Assembly (NCBI GenBank): GCA_009760855.2
Contig: WPIO01000002.1
Coordinates: forward strand, 7,401,001-7,465,000
Length of the DNA stretch: 64,000 nucleotides
From: Cristatella mucedo
Taxonomy: Eukaryota > Bryozoa > Phylactolaemata > Cristatellidae
Reading direction: 5' to 3'
The notes beneath the pieces were generated by a model. It was not told the origin of the DNA. It did not search any database and worked only from the letters and a program-made list of their open reading frames with translations. This document shows positions 44,366 to 54,000 of this stretch, piece after piece. How positions within the stretch are numbered: position 1 is the stretch's first letter; each line of letters begins with the position of its first letter. The position numbers and the translations under genes are program-made.

Positions 44366-45247
44366 AAAACTCCGTCCTGGAGCAGTGAGCCAGAGAGGAG
44401 CGCCAGTGTAGTTACAGAGCAAGAGCGTAAGAGCGAGCCATGAAGCTCGGGGACCAGTGGTGGCAATTCGGCCTTTAGAATTAGTCTGCTAGGCGCTGGA
44501 GCGGCTGATTGATGCTGGCTGGCCTGTCAACCTTGGCCATAACTCTGTCCCAAAAGAACCGTCAGGAACCTTTTGGCATTCAATCAGGACGGGGTTGCTC
44601 ATCCGGTGGCCGAGCGGCGGTATTAATTCCTTACCGTCATGGCCCACGATGCCGGGCCCGTTACCACTCAGCTCTTGCCCCATTGCCTCAGCTAGGTATT
44701 TCAGAGTTGAGCGACTCTCGCTCCGGGTTTTTTGTTCGGCTCCTGATCTCTCTTCAACTTCGCTTCGACGCCGTCGGACTCGTTTCTCTGAAAGCGAGAG
44801 AGGAGGACGGGCTGTTTTCCGGCGATGGACGCGACAGGCCGGGACAGCGCTAGGGGGATTCGGTGGACGCCACCGATTACGGTCGTGTCGCGCCAGGGCT
44901 TACATTTTGGGTTTCTTTTTCCTGTGTGCGCGCACACGTAGTCTCGGCATAAGGATTTGCCGATGCGAACTAGAGGTATTTGGTGTGGTGTGTGAGATAT
45001 TTCGTTGGTTCGGGCTCCTCCATGTATTTGGGTCGTTCCCCACTAGAGACGTAGGTAGCTTAAGTGTGGAGACGTGTTTCCCCCGCAAGAGTGCTTGAGG
45101 TAGTGTGCGAGGTATTCTTGCCGTTAAGGTGGAAGTGGAGCCCTAGTTCTTCAGTCAGGGTCTAAGCTCCTGTTCGAGATCCGTCTATTTGGGTTGTTCC
45201 CCACTTTAAACGTAAGTAGCCAAAGTGCGGGGACGTAATTCCCCGGC
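44366..45247. other. Unrecognised; contains an imperfect tandem duplication at about 45020-45245
   Basis: A segment TATTTGGGTCGTTCCCCACT with ACGTAGGTAGCTTAAGTGTG and GGACGT near 45021-45080 recurs about 165 bp later (45187-45245) with changes. The second copy ends exactly where LINE-1 sequence begins. Confidence 0.5.
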
Positions 45248-46275
45248 TCTGCCAGCATATCTCCCGTTGAATATATAATTATATATAATTCATTTATATA
45301 GCACCCCAAGAGAACTTAATCTCTATTCAGGCGCTTCACATATGCCTCGGGGCTCGAGCCCCCGACCTCAGTCAGACCTTGGTCGGGGCGAGCACCTTAA
45401 TCGCTAGACCAAACCAGCTGAATCTGCTCGAAATCTAGGTGTCATGTTCCAAAGTGACCTCTCGTTAGACGACCACATCAGCTCCACAGTCAAGTCTGCT
45501 TACTTTCAGCTGCATAACATTGCTAAAATTCGTTCTTGTTTAGACAGGGATGCCACATCTAAGTTGGTCCAGGCATTTGTGACATTCCCTCTTGACTTCT
45601 GTAACTCACTGCTTACTGGCCTACCGGCGTGTGTAGTCAGGCGATTACAGGTGGTGAAAACTCCACAGCTAGGCTTGCCTATCGTGAGCGTCGCAGTTGC
45701 CACACCACACCACTTCTCGCCGACCTGCACTGGCTACCAGTCAAGCAACGGATCGACTTCAAGGTTTTATCGCTCACTTTTAGGTCACTTCATTCTTTGA
45801 CTACAGCCTATCTCTCAGATCTACTCCCCCACCTGGCCAAGCATCGTACCACCCGCTTTTCGGAATCCAGCAGTTTACCAATACCTCGTACAAACCTCAA
45901 ATCCTTTGGAGACCGTGCATTTAGTTCGTATGCTCCCAAAGCCTGGAACTCCCTCCCAACTTGTGTCAGAACATCCCTGACTTGACCACATTTGAAAAGA
46001 ACTTAAAAGCACACCTATTTAGGACAACATTTAGTGGGTCCCTGTGATTCGTCCTTGATGTGCTTATGCGTGCTGACACTGTGCATGCTGACACTAGCGA
46101 CATTTGCACGCTGACCCTGTGCATGTCACCCCTAACCATGTTATTCATGCTTATCAAGCATGATATTACTCACCATTCAATCGCGCTTCCCTTTGCAGCA
46201 AATGTGAAGCGCCTAGAAAGAGATTTAGTTCTGTGAGGGTGCTTTATCAAGTGCATTGTTATTATTATTATTACT
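45248..46275 (+). mobile_element. LINE-1 family 3' end, interrupted by SINE-B
   Basis: Starts GCTCTGCCAGCATATCTCCC, is split at about 45272 by SINE-B and resumes at GCTCGAAATCTAGGTGTCAT. It continues through SLDDHISSTVKSAYFQLHNI and the post-RT region to the tail and ATT run (about 46195-46272). One frameshift near 45640 separates the two readable frames (45444-45800 and 45629-45985). Confidence 0.9.
45279..45421 (-). mobile_element. SINE-B copy 3, inserted in LINE-1
   Basis: On the minus strand: TTGGTCTAGCGATTAAGGTG (box A), GGGGCTCGAGCCCC (box B), then GCGCCTGAATAGAGATTAAG and GGGGTGCTATATAAATGAAT. A short duplicated target of the form TGAAT flanks it (45268-45272 and 45419-45423). Confidence 0.85.
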
Positions 46276-47103
46276 ATATTAAGAGTGCTTGTGCTGTTGA
46301 GAGCTTGTGAGGAGTGTGGAGGTAAAACTGAGCTGGACGCGCAGCGACTTTGTGCGCTTGCGAATAAAGCTCAGTAAAATTCTTCAATTTGTGTCTCTCG
46401 CTTTCTAATTCACGGCGCGGACTCAAGACCTCCTTTAGTAACGGTAAGAAGGTAACTGGACTACTGGTAACGGACTCAAGACCTCCTTTAGTAACGGCCA
46501 GGAGCGCTCATTTCAGGGCGGCCTACTTTTGCGCTTAGGCTCGCACCGAACCGCATTCGGCTGTAGGCTACGCCACTCGGTAAGCGACAGGTTACGCCTA
46601 CTCCGCCGAGCCTTAGGCGTTTTATTTTAGCACCCGAATGGGGATTTGTCAAATTACAGGTAGGATCCTAGGATGAGAAATTCCGCAGGAGGCGGCTTAC
46701 TAGGCTTAGGTCCGCTGAATTAGACCCTTAGCCGTGTAAATTGAATCGAGCGAACGAGTGTCCTTGGAACCTGAGAGGTATGGACGTGTACCTGAGCCAA
46801 CCAAGGAAAACGCCCGAGATGAGCCAGGCTCATCAGGCTGTAGCGGGCGGTAGTAGCGCTAGCAGCAGGCGCCGGCGAAGCGTCTGGCGCAGCTTTGGTA
46901 GCGGAATGCGTGCAGCAGATGATGGCGGAAATCGCGCAGCTGAAAGCTAACGCGGACGCGCACGCTCGGCAGCAGCCGCCGCACCGAGGCGCGCCGTAAA
47001 TTACGTTTCCTCCGAATTTCTTCGTGGAGCTGACTGGGATTAGTACCGCAAATATCGCGAAGCGTTTCTCCCGTGAAAAACAGGAGACAACGACAACGAC
47101 AAT
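46276..47103. other. LTR-like 3' portion and unassigned sequence
   Basis: CGAATAAAGCTCAGTAAAATTC (about 46361) followed by a start-like GTGTCTCTCGCTTTC stretch looks like an LTR R-U5. A direct repeat ACTCAAGACCTCCTTTAGTA occurs twice just after it (about 46431 and 46477). The partner LTR is not seen. The frame at 46741-46950 and its flank may be a gag remnant but shows no motif. Confidence 0.35.
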
Positions 47104-47352
47104 TACTCTCCTGCTGCCGACTATGGCTCATCCTTTTCAGCGGTCCTGAGCTGCTACTTCCATGCTACTCACTACCTCAACTGTTCTCCTGACTCTACTA
47201 TGCTTCCCGCCTTCTCTTTGTTGCGTGAGACGAAGTCTGTTGGCTACCGAATGCTTCCCGAAAGCCGCTTAGGCTGTGAGTACGCTATACAAAACTCTCC
47301 TGCGTAACACCCACGTGGTCTTTATGACTTTGTGGAGTTACAGACGGAGATA
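47104..47352 (+). mobile_element. LINE-2 family 3' end
   Basis: Nearly the same as 48118-48368: CTCTCCTGCTGCCGACTATG, TGCTACTTCCATGCTACTCA, GAGACGAAGTCTGTTGGCTA, GTTACAGACGGAGATA. No ACATT run remains. Confidence 0.8.
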
Positions 47353-47404
47353 TAATCGTCGATTAGATGGTTGAAGGAATATAAGTCGCAGGCAACAAGC
47401 CTGG

Positions 47405-47700
47405 GGTGGTGATGTGTGACAGTGTCTCCGGCGGCGGCTGTTCTCATAGGAGTCTCGCGAAGACGCAGCGAGCGCACGTGCGCGGTAAACGAGACTCCTT
47501 TATTCCTCTCAACGGACACATATATCAGCGCCCGATTAATCACAACAACGACACGAAATAAAAAATGCACTAGTGGCCTGACGCTTCGCTGTGCTGCATC
47601 GGTGGCTTGGCTGCTGGCCACAGGTGAGACGCGTGCATTAGTGTCAGGCACTTCGCTAATTACAGCAGAAGCCAGCCGCAGGCGCACACCGCAGTGGAGC
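47405..47700 (-). repeat. Diverged solo LTR of the 33.5-35.8 kb element family
   Basis: On the minus strand it has the same order of landmarks: TTCTGCTGTAATTAG near the start, TGATATATG, GAATAAAGGAGTCTCGTTTA, GAGAACAGCCGCCGCCGGAG and ACACTGTCACAC at the end. No second LTR or interior is nearby. Ends are approximate. Confidence 0.55.
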
Positions 47701-47832
47701 GACGTAATTAAACTCCGCCGCATAGGCGCGCGTCGAAAGGGCCGTGCGCTCGAAGTTTTTGACGAGGCGCAGGTAGCTGCTGGCGCCGGGTTTTCTCTGC
47801 ATCAAGCAGATGCGGCGCTGCCTGTGATGGCG

Positions 47833-48378
47833 GTTTGAGCACGTGTCTCCTTTGCTGAAAGAGCTAGGATGGTTGCCGGTTGAGCGAAGGATACAGAGCA
47901 AAGTTCTCACGTTGACCCACAAGGCCCGCCACGGCTTGGCTCCTTCGTACCTAACTGAACTGCTGCATCAGTTTCAGCCTATTCGCGCCCTCAGGTCCTG
48001 TGTGGACAATAAATTAGCTGTCCCATTCCTCCGCTTAAAGACCGTTGGCGACAGAAGCTTTAGCTCTGCAGGTCCTAGACTGTGAAACTCGCTTCCACAA
48101 TTCTTACGCAACGACAACTACTCTCCTACCGCCGACTATGGCACATCCTTTTCAGTAGTCCTGAGCTGCTACTTCCATGCTACTCACTACCTCAACTGCT
48201 CTCCTGACTCTGCTATGCTTCCCACTTTCTCTTTGTTGTGTGAGACGAAGTCTGTTGGCTACCGAATGCGTACCGAAAGCCACTTAGGCTGTGAGTGCGC
48301 TATACAAAACTCTCCTGCGTAACACCCACATGGTCTTTGTGGCCTTGTGGAGTTACAGAAGGAGATACATTACATTAC
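47833..48378 (+). mobile_element. LINE-2 family 3' end
   Basis: An intact stretch of the C-terminal frame (47843-48085) reads LGWLPVERRIQSKVLTLTHK and LAPSYLTELLHQF, then a stop where other copies have Trp (after SSAGPRL). The 3' end is ACATTACATTACAT at 48366-48378. A lineage distinct from LINE-1. Confidence 0.85.
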
Positions 48379-48381
48379 ATC

Positions 48382-48555
48382 ATTATGGCATACTAGGTGA
48401 GAAGGTTGCTTTTCACGACCTCGGTCCCGACGTCGTAGGTTCGAATCCTGCGGTGGGCGATCCTTTATCGCCACTGCACGTGGTGGTGACAGCCGTAAAG
48501 GCTCTTCTGTCGCTATACAAAAGAGGCTGTTAAATCAGCTAGTATTTAATTTAAT
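48382..48555 (+). mobile_element. SINE-A copy 5 (perfect box B)
   Basis: TGGCATACTAGGTGAGAAGG (box A), GGTTCGAATCC (box B, exact consensus, 48438-48448), GGGCGATCCTTTATCGCCAC, body, GAGGCTGTTAAATCAGCTAG and an AT-rich end. It directly follows the 3' end of a LINE-2 copy. Confidence 0.9.
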
Positions 48556-48714
48556 TTTAATTTGCTAAGGGTTTTTGGCAGGATGCCGCATGCGAACGCC
48601 TGCCGATTCGCGTGCAGAAATGAGGTGAAACTGTGTTCGCATTTTATCGAGATATTTGCAATGAAACCGAGATCGCTTATGGTGACCTGCAAGCGGAGAG
48701 TCGAAGCCGTACAA
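48556..48714. other. Unassigned flank of a gypsy fragment
   Basis: It may continue the gypsy-like element in minus orientation, but no motif is visible. Confidence 0.3.
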
Positions 48715-49170
48715 TATTGTCTCACTTTATCAATGGCCTTAGGCCGAACCTTAGGTTGTATGTTAAGTCGTATGTTAAGTCGTATGTCTAGCAGCCGTGG
48801 CTGCTGCCAAAATGACTGGCCATTGTTGAATGTAGGGGCGGAGGCTGACCGTAGAGGTGTAGAACAATAGACCGGGTCTGCCTGCCAAACATCATTTGGG
48901 CTGGACTGCCCTGTGGATCCAGCCGAGTTGTGTTCCGAATATCCAGCAGGGCCATGAACATTGATCCGAGTTATCTCAGTCCGTCATCGGTGACCAACTC
49001 CACTGGCCCCATGGCATAACGTGCAAAGTGGGCCTTCAGACGCTCGGCAAGACAATAACGCGAGGCCGACGAGGTCTTTTCAAGCCTGCCGACCTCAGTA
49101 AACCCAGTGAAGACGTCGTCAGGAGTCAGATACTGTCGAACATCCCAATCAAAGATGTCAGCAGACAACT
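48715..49170 (-). pseudogene. Gypsy-like (Ty3-type) integrase fragment
   Basis: Minus frame 49168-48971: FTEVGRLEKTSSASRYCLAE, then LKAHFARYAMGPVELVTDDG, the FxxxG-P-x-x-LxTDxG motif around the second catalytic Asp of retroviral-type integrases. After a stop the same strand continues with LDPQGSPAQMMFGRQTRS (the GxSPAQxLxGR motif downstream of the core) and a tail shared with 29.4-29.66 kb. Truncated at 49170 near the hAT insertion. Dead. Confidence 0.72.
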
Positions 49171-49181
49171 TGTATTATTAT

Positions 49182-49290
49182 TAGGGCTGTACCGGATTTG
49201 ATTTTTTCAAATTCGGCCGGAGCCGGATTTGCCGGATTTTTGATGACAAATACGGCCGGAGCCGGATTTGTTCATCGGACAAATTTTTAC
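49182..49290. repeat. Left TIR and subterminal repeats of hAT
   Basis: Inverted end TAGGGCTGTACCGGA followed by GGCCGGAGCCGGATTTGCCG and a second GGCCGGAGCCGGATTTG in about 100 bp. Confidence 0.88.
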
Positions 49291-49602
49291 CATTTGTACT
49301 ACCAAGTTTTTACTTGAGGATATATACTACAATAAATATTTAATTAAAAAAATATTATTAATAATAAGTAGCATCATTGTCTTTTGCTGTTTGTTTATTT
49401 TTGTGTAATAGGTGTTGCTGTGGGAGACCTCAGTGATAATCGTATAGCAGTGACATTTTATTAAAAAATTGAGTAAACATTTTTTACATCATAATATTGG
49501 TAATAACACAAAAAAAATGAAAAGAGACTAAAGTTCAAAATTCAAAAATACAAAAATAAGTACTGTAATTATATATATTTTTCATACATTTGTTTCTTAA
49601 AT

Positions 49603-51525
49603 TTATTTCATCAGTTTTGAATTATATTTGAGAAATATCAGTCGAGCTGCATTCTCTGGCAGAAGTGAACTTCGATGATCACTGAGGACTTCCCCAGCAA
49701 CACTGAACAAACGTTCTGAAGGTACACTTGTTGGTGGAGCACCCAAATAAACGCGAGCTACTGTTGCCAGAGCTGGCAGTCGTTCCCTGTTCTGTCTCCA
49801 CCACTGTAGTGGATCAGCCTCTCTGTTTATTAATGGCTCTGCCAAGTATTTGTTCAGCTGACTGTCAATGTCTGGTTGTTGCTCACTGCCTGTGGTACCA
49901 GCAGTAGATTGAACAATGTCATCAAAACATTCCCAAAGTACTGATGATTGAGAAGAATTATCCAGCCGGGCTTGCTTGGCTGGAATTTCTTCATTTGTGT
50001 CAACCTGCCGCTCAGACTGATTTTTGTGGCTTCCATCTTGCACAGTTTCTATCTGCCCTGTCAATTCATTGAATGCAAGCAGAACCCTTGCTTTTGTAGC
50101 TGTCAGTGTAGCTTCTGATGAGAAGAATTTTGTTTTGAATCGTGGATCAATCATTGTCGCCACTGTATACAGGGCTTCCTGCTCGATACTGTCAAAGCGT
50201 TCATTCAATGAGTTGATTAGGGTTGACCTCATAGTCTTTACACCTGCATCTGTGCAGTCCTTCTTCAACAGGTTCCGCAGAGCTGTTACAATAGGAATAA
50301 CTAGTGATATACGTGCTGCTTCACGGCTAACTTCTCTTGTTGCCTCTTCAAACGGAGCAAGCACGGACACAGCATTTTCAGCCACGGACCACTGATGTGC
50401 AGTTGGGCAGGAAGTGCCAACGACTTCTGAACAGTAGAGGGTTAATGCACGACGCTGTTCACATAGACGACGCAGCATGTAAAACGTTGAGTTCCATCTT
50501 GTGCTCACGTCTTGTAACAGCTGGTGGTCTGGCAAACCCAGTTCAGCCTGCAACTCCTTGAACCGACCACTCGCAGATGAAGAATGTTTAAAATGACCAA
50601 CTAATTTCTTTCCGATACTTATTATGTCTGATACTCCCCGCTGACTGAGCAATCCGTCATGCACACATAACTGCATGGTATGTGCAAAGCACCCGAAGCT
50701 TTTTATGTTGGCATCACGAAAACATTTTGATATGTTCGCCGCATTGTCTCGAAGTACGACATGACAGCGTCCAAAGCTAATGTTCCATTTGTCAAGCATC
50801 TGCTGAAAGGCAGTCATCAGTCCAGCAGCAGTGTGATGACCAGCAAATGGCATGCAATCCAACACAAAACTCATGTTTTCAAACTCCTCTGTCAGCCAAT
50901 GGGCAGTTAAGCCCATGAATGATTGCACAGTATTGTCTGCTGTCCATGTATCAGTGGTAAAGGACAGAAACGGAGTAGTTGCTGGATCGAGTATTACCAA
51001 CAGCTGGGTGCAAACTTCATCATTAATTTCAGGAATGACTCTCTCTGCAAAATATTTTCGTGATGGAACAGTGTAACGCCTCTCTAAAACTCCCATGAGT
51101 TCAACAAAGCCTGCCTTCTCAACAATCTGAACCGGTTGCATATCTGTTATTATCATCTTAGCAATGGCACGGTGAATTCTCACTGATGAGCTGTTATTGA
51201 TATCCCATACTTTCATGCATGCAACTTGTTCGGGAATCGTTTTCTGGATCATGACTTTGCCTATTGCACCAGGTGTAACATTCGGCAGTGCTGCAGTTTC
51301 AGCCTTCTTCTTTGCATTAGCAATTTTGGTTTGCATTTCGTTGTATTCTTTATAATGTTTTGAGCGAAGATGTGTCAGCATGGCCGAAGTTGAAAATTTT
51401 TTGGGCTCATCTGGTTTACCACGTGACAAGATGCTTGGACACAGCAAACACTGGGATTTTGAGCTGTCACCGTCCTTTTCTCTGAAGTATTCCCAAACTG
51501 GACTGTTTTTCATTTTGTCTGTCAT
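49603..51525 (-). CDS. hAT-family transposase with N-terminal BED zinc finger (640 aa)
   Basis: A cut-and-paste DNA transposase, uninterrupted over 640 codons. N-terminal BED finger: VWEYF, then C26, C29, H52, H57. The RNase-H-like catalytic core shows the hAT landmarks: TTDTWTADN with the first Asp at about 192, LRDNAANI with the second Asp at about 260, and the C-terminal PSERLFSVAGEVLSDHRSSL with the catalytic Glu at about 604 in the hAT dimerisation region. An alpha-helical insertion domain lies between, with CxxH-type residues in FGCFAHTMQLCVHDGL. Length matches ZBED-like hAT transposases of animals. The start ATG at 51525 directly precedes MTDKMKNSPVWEYF, which fits the domain edge. The gene appears intact, so the copy may be young or active. 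The alternative, a domesticated ZBED gene, is unlikely given the intact inverted ends. Confidence 0.93.
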   Translation of the reverse strand: MTDKMKNSPVWEYFREKDGDSSKSQCLLCPSILSRGKPDEPKKFSTSAMLTHLRSKHYKEYNEMQTKIANAKKKAETAALPNVTPGAIGKVMIQKTIPEQVACMKVWDINNSSSVRIHRAIAKMIITDMQPVQIVEKAGFVELMGVLERRYTVPSRKYFAERVIPEINDEVCTQLLVILDPATTPFLSFTTDTWTADNTVQSFMGLTAHWLTEEFENMSFVLDCMPFAGHHTAAGLMTAFQQMLDKWNISFGRCHVVLRDNAANISKCFRDANIKSFGCFAHTMQLCVHDGLLSQRGVSDIISIGKKLVGHFKHSSSASGRFKELQAELGLPDHQLLQDVSTRWNSTFYMLRRLCEQRRALTLYCSEVVGTSCPTAHQWSVAENAVSVLAPFEEATREVSREAARISLVIPIVTALRNLLKKDCTDAGVKTMRSTLINSLNERFDSIEQEALYTVATMIDPRFKTKFFSSEATLTATKARVLLAFNELTGQIETVQDGSHKNQSERQVDTNEEIPAKQARLDNSSQSSVLWECFDDIVQSTAGTTGSEQQPDIDSQLNKYLAEPLINREADPLQWWRQNRERLPALATVARVYLGAPPTSVPSERLFSVAGEVLSDHRSSLLPENAARLIFLKYNSKLMK

Positions 51526-52254
51526 CTAGTTAAAAATAAAACACAATTAAAAGACTTTTGGATTTATTTATAAGGCCGCCCTTTACGCGTATAGCCAGCA
51601 ATTTATGCGCACTGCACGCACACACACGCATTCTCCACGGCAGTCACACTGACCTGGTCCTATGTACAGAATTCAAATACGTGAATGCAGCCCCGTTTTA
51701 GGTTACGTACTTCAGCGGGGCGCGATTAACTGCCAAAAGCTGTCGCGGCACACCAGACCAACCAAAATGTGTTCAGTGACTTCTGTAGTGACGCGGTCTG
51801 GCGCTAGCAACACTGCGCACAACGCAAAACTCAAATTTCGGAAAAAAGCGCAAAAGATATACAGTGCTAGTGGTGTTGTTACCTGCACGGATTTGCAAGT
51901 TGTCTCGCCTTGGCTGCAGAGTGACTGCTATTGCAATGAAGGTATACCGTGAAGAAGTTCCGCACGCTTCCGCCAAGTGCGGCTTCGAGACCAAATGCAC
52001 TGCGAACGAATCTATGGTGCGGCCTGACCGACGACGGGCTGCCGCTCGCAGCGTTCCGCTCTGACGTCTGAAAATCTAACCGCGCTCGGAAACGTTCCGC
52101 CGCGAGCCGAGGTCAAAACCATGTCGTTACGACCTGACGTCGGAGTGCTCAATCAGCGTCTGAACGTCCTCTCGGCCTCCCCACCCTCTCCCGACGCAGA
52201 GCGCAGGGACGTCGGGCCAGCTCCTTCCTCTTATAAATGGAACGAGTAATATAT
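51526..52254. promoter_or_regulatory. Upstream region of the hAT transposase
   Basis: Non-coding, about 0.73 kb between the transposase ATG and the right subterminal repeats. It should hold the promoter. No TATA box close to the ATG is obvious on the minus strand; TTTATAAGGCCGCC-like AT-rich sequence lies at about 51567-51583. Confidence 0.35.
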
Positions 52255-52390
52255 TCAACCAAAATTCGAAAAATCCGGCCAAATCCGGCCAAGTTTTGGC
52301 CGGAGCCGGAGCCGGAGCCGGAGCCGGATTTGTAAATTGGCCGGAATTCGGCCGGAGCCGGAGCCGGAGCCGAATTCCGGTACAGCCCTA
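52255..52390. repeat. Right TIR and subterminal repeats of hAT
   Basis: AATCCGGCCAAATCCGGCC, then runs of GGAGCCGGAGCC and GGCCGGAATTCGGCCGGAGCC, ending in the inverted TCCGGTACAGCCCTA. Confidence 0.88.
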
Positions 52391-52502
52391 ATTATTATTA
52401 TTATTCTTTCAGTGGTGATGCAGGATGTAAAGTAATTACCCTCGGCCACTTATGTTTACTTTTCGAATAGATGCTTCTTATAGCTTTATTCGCATCATTA
52501 AA

Positions 52503-52650
52503 TAAATATTAACTGATTTAACAGCCTCATTTTCATAGCGGCTGATGAGTCTTATCGGCTATCACCACAGTTTGCAGTTGGCAATAAAGAATCACCCAAC
52601 AGCAGGATTCCACTACCTCGGTCGTGAAGGGTGAGCACTTAGCATCCTAG
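52503..52650 (-). mobile_element. SINE-A copy 6
   Basis: On the minus strand: CTCACCCTTCACGACCGAGG, GTGGAATCC (decayed box B), TGGGTGATTCTTTATTGCC, body and GAGGCTGTTAAATCAGTTAA. Its tRNA-like head adjoins the broken end of the Polinton-like block. Confidence 0.8.
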
Positions 52651-52654
52651 GTTA

Positions 52655-52910
52655 TCTTTAACAGACTTTATCTTAAAGGCTCTCGCATTCGTATACCTAA
52701 TCGCAACATCTATACAAGATAATGCATAGTTATATCCTTTATCATTGGGTAAGTAGAGTATATCAGCCTGATAATTATCTTTGGGTATACTAACGTTGAA
52801 GAAATCGCTCGGAAATTTTCTTGGCTACTCTTGAATACTTGGCTGATCGCAGCATTCTCGTCATATTTTCCATCTCTCTTTCTTTCATGTATTGTTTTGA
52901 AAGACATTCC
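52655..52910 (-). pseudogene. Polinton-type integrase, N-terminal half of the core (broken)
   Basis: In one minus frame QADILYLPNDKGYNYALSCI followed by DVAIRYTNARAF is the opening of the RVE/DDE core found in Polinton integrases: first catalytic Asp in QAD, the LPNDKGYxYAL and D(V)AxRY motifs. The part upstream lies in another frame (52907-52710), so there is at least one frameshift. The coding stops at about 52650, where SINE-A begins. The matching second half occurs at 36.6-37.05 kb in opposite orientation. Confidence 0.65.
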
Positions 52911-53287
52911 TTATATTTAATAAATGGCTTTTATTTGCGATTCTTGTAAATTAGAGATAACTTCTGGTATGTACGAGTTAATTAACTCTAGAAAACCAGG
53001 ATTAATTTGTATCAGTAGGTTGTCAACCTCCAACCTCCTCGTTGTCAACTTCCAATCATAAAACGTTACAAGTTTACGTGACCTTACTGCAATAAGGGTG
53101 TGAATAAAACTGACTTTGCAGGTGTTGATAAAGTATATCTACATTTCAAATATTTCATTTTACTATATTGATGAAGCTATATAGGTGATTACGAGATTTA
53201 CGTTTGTGTTTCCGGTGCTACTAACAACTTTAAAAACCAACTGCAATTCTAAAAAATACAGCTTGTTTTCTCCATCCACCAGTAACA

Positions 53288-54000
53288 TTAATTAATTAGT
53301 CTCATATCGCCAGAGGGTAAATTGATATTCAATTTTTGTGATAAAGGCAAGCATTTATTAGTTCCAACTAAAAGCAACAAAGTGGCTATTATAGAAGTTA
53401 TACCCATGGTAGACCAAGTATAGCTAGTAGAGAAAGGTGTTTCACCCTGTAACGTACTTCCAAGAAATGATAGCATTACAACTTCGCTAACTTTTCTAAC
53501 ATTGGAACTATTTGAATATGATTGGTTAGCTGCATTATAAGAACTGGCAGGATTTATTACATTGGTAATTTTATTACTACCCATGTTCAGGTCATATCCT
53601 AGTGGAACAGACTTTAATACCACATCTTGTTTCATACCATCGTATGTAACACAAAATTTATCACCAAAAGCGGACGGAGTAGTTTAAGAAGAGTTCGAAT
53701 ATCTAGACATTATCGCCAATTCTTCCATACTTAAATCTTATGTCATCGTACAACCAGCTTTATTAACTTTAGCATCAACTTAATTTTTCACAACCAAATC
53801 ATTTGCATTTACAGCAGCACCAACCTTGGTTTATCGTTTACCAGAGCAATCAATCGTCGATACGGTAGTCGAAATAGATAATCTTAGAAAGTTTGTATCC
53901 GCATATTTTTTATTCACAGCATCTTCACGATTGATAGGATCCCTAGCACTTTAACGTTATACCGTTATACCGCTATTACCACTCATATCCTCGTCGGTGT
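53288..54000 (-). pseudogene. Fibre- or tail-spike-like protein remnant in the Polinton block
   Basis: The minus strand shows two copies of a repeat typical of phage tail fibres and related viral adhesins: ARDPINREDAVNKKYADTNF and, about 300 bp on, DLNMGSNKITNVINPASSYN followed by AANQSY. The general form is 'M.xNKITNxxDPxxxxDAVNKxYVD'. The last open segment (53635-53288, 115 codons) ends in a hydrophobic stretch that may be a membrane or buried segment. In-frame stops near 53686 and in the more distal part show it is broken. Assignment is by motif pattern, not by a full domain. Confidence 0.5.

Larger units (their letters stand above)
49182..52390 (-). mobile_element. Complete hAT DNA transposon (3.2 kb)
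   Basis: Terminal inverted repeats TAGGGCTGTACCGGA (49182-49196 and, inverted, 52376-52390) enclose one intact transposase gene. The 8-bp flanks are identical, ATTATTAT (49174-49181 and 52391-52398), as expected for hAT insertion, with the caveat that the target is an ATT repeat. Both ends carry many GGCCGGAGCCGGATTTG words, probably subterminal transposase binding sites. No internal deletion is seen. Confidence 0.9.

Noticed and set aside
24803-48555. Functional tRNA genes at the box A/box B sequences
   Set aside because: The heads lack a complete cloverleaf, share a non-tRNA body and 3' end and occur in six similar copies, so they are SINEs.
50024-50561. Plus-strand ORFs within the hAT transposase
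   Set aside because: Antisense shadows of the intact 640-codon transposase.
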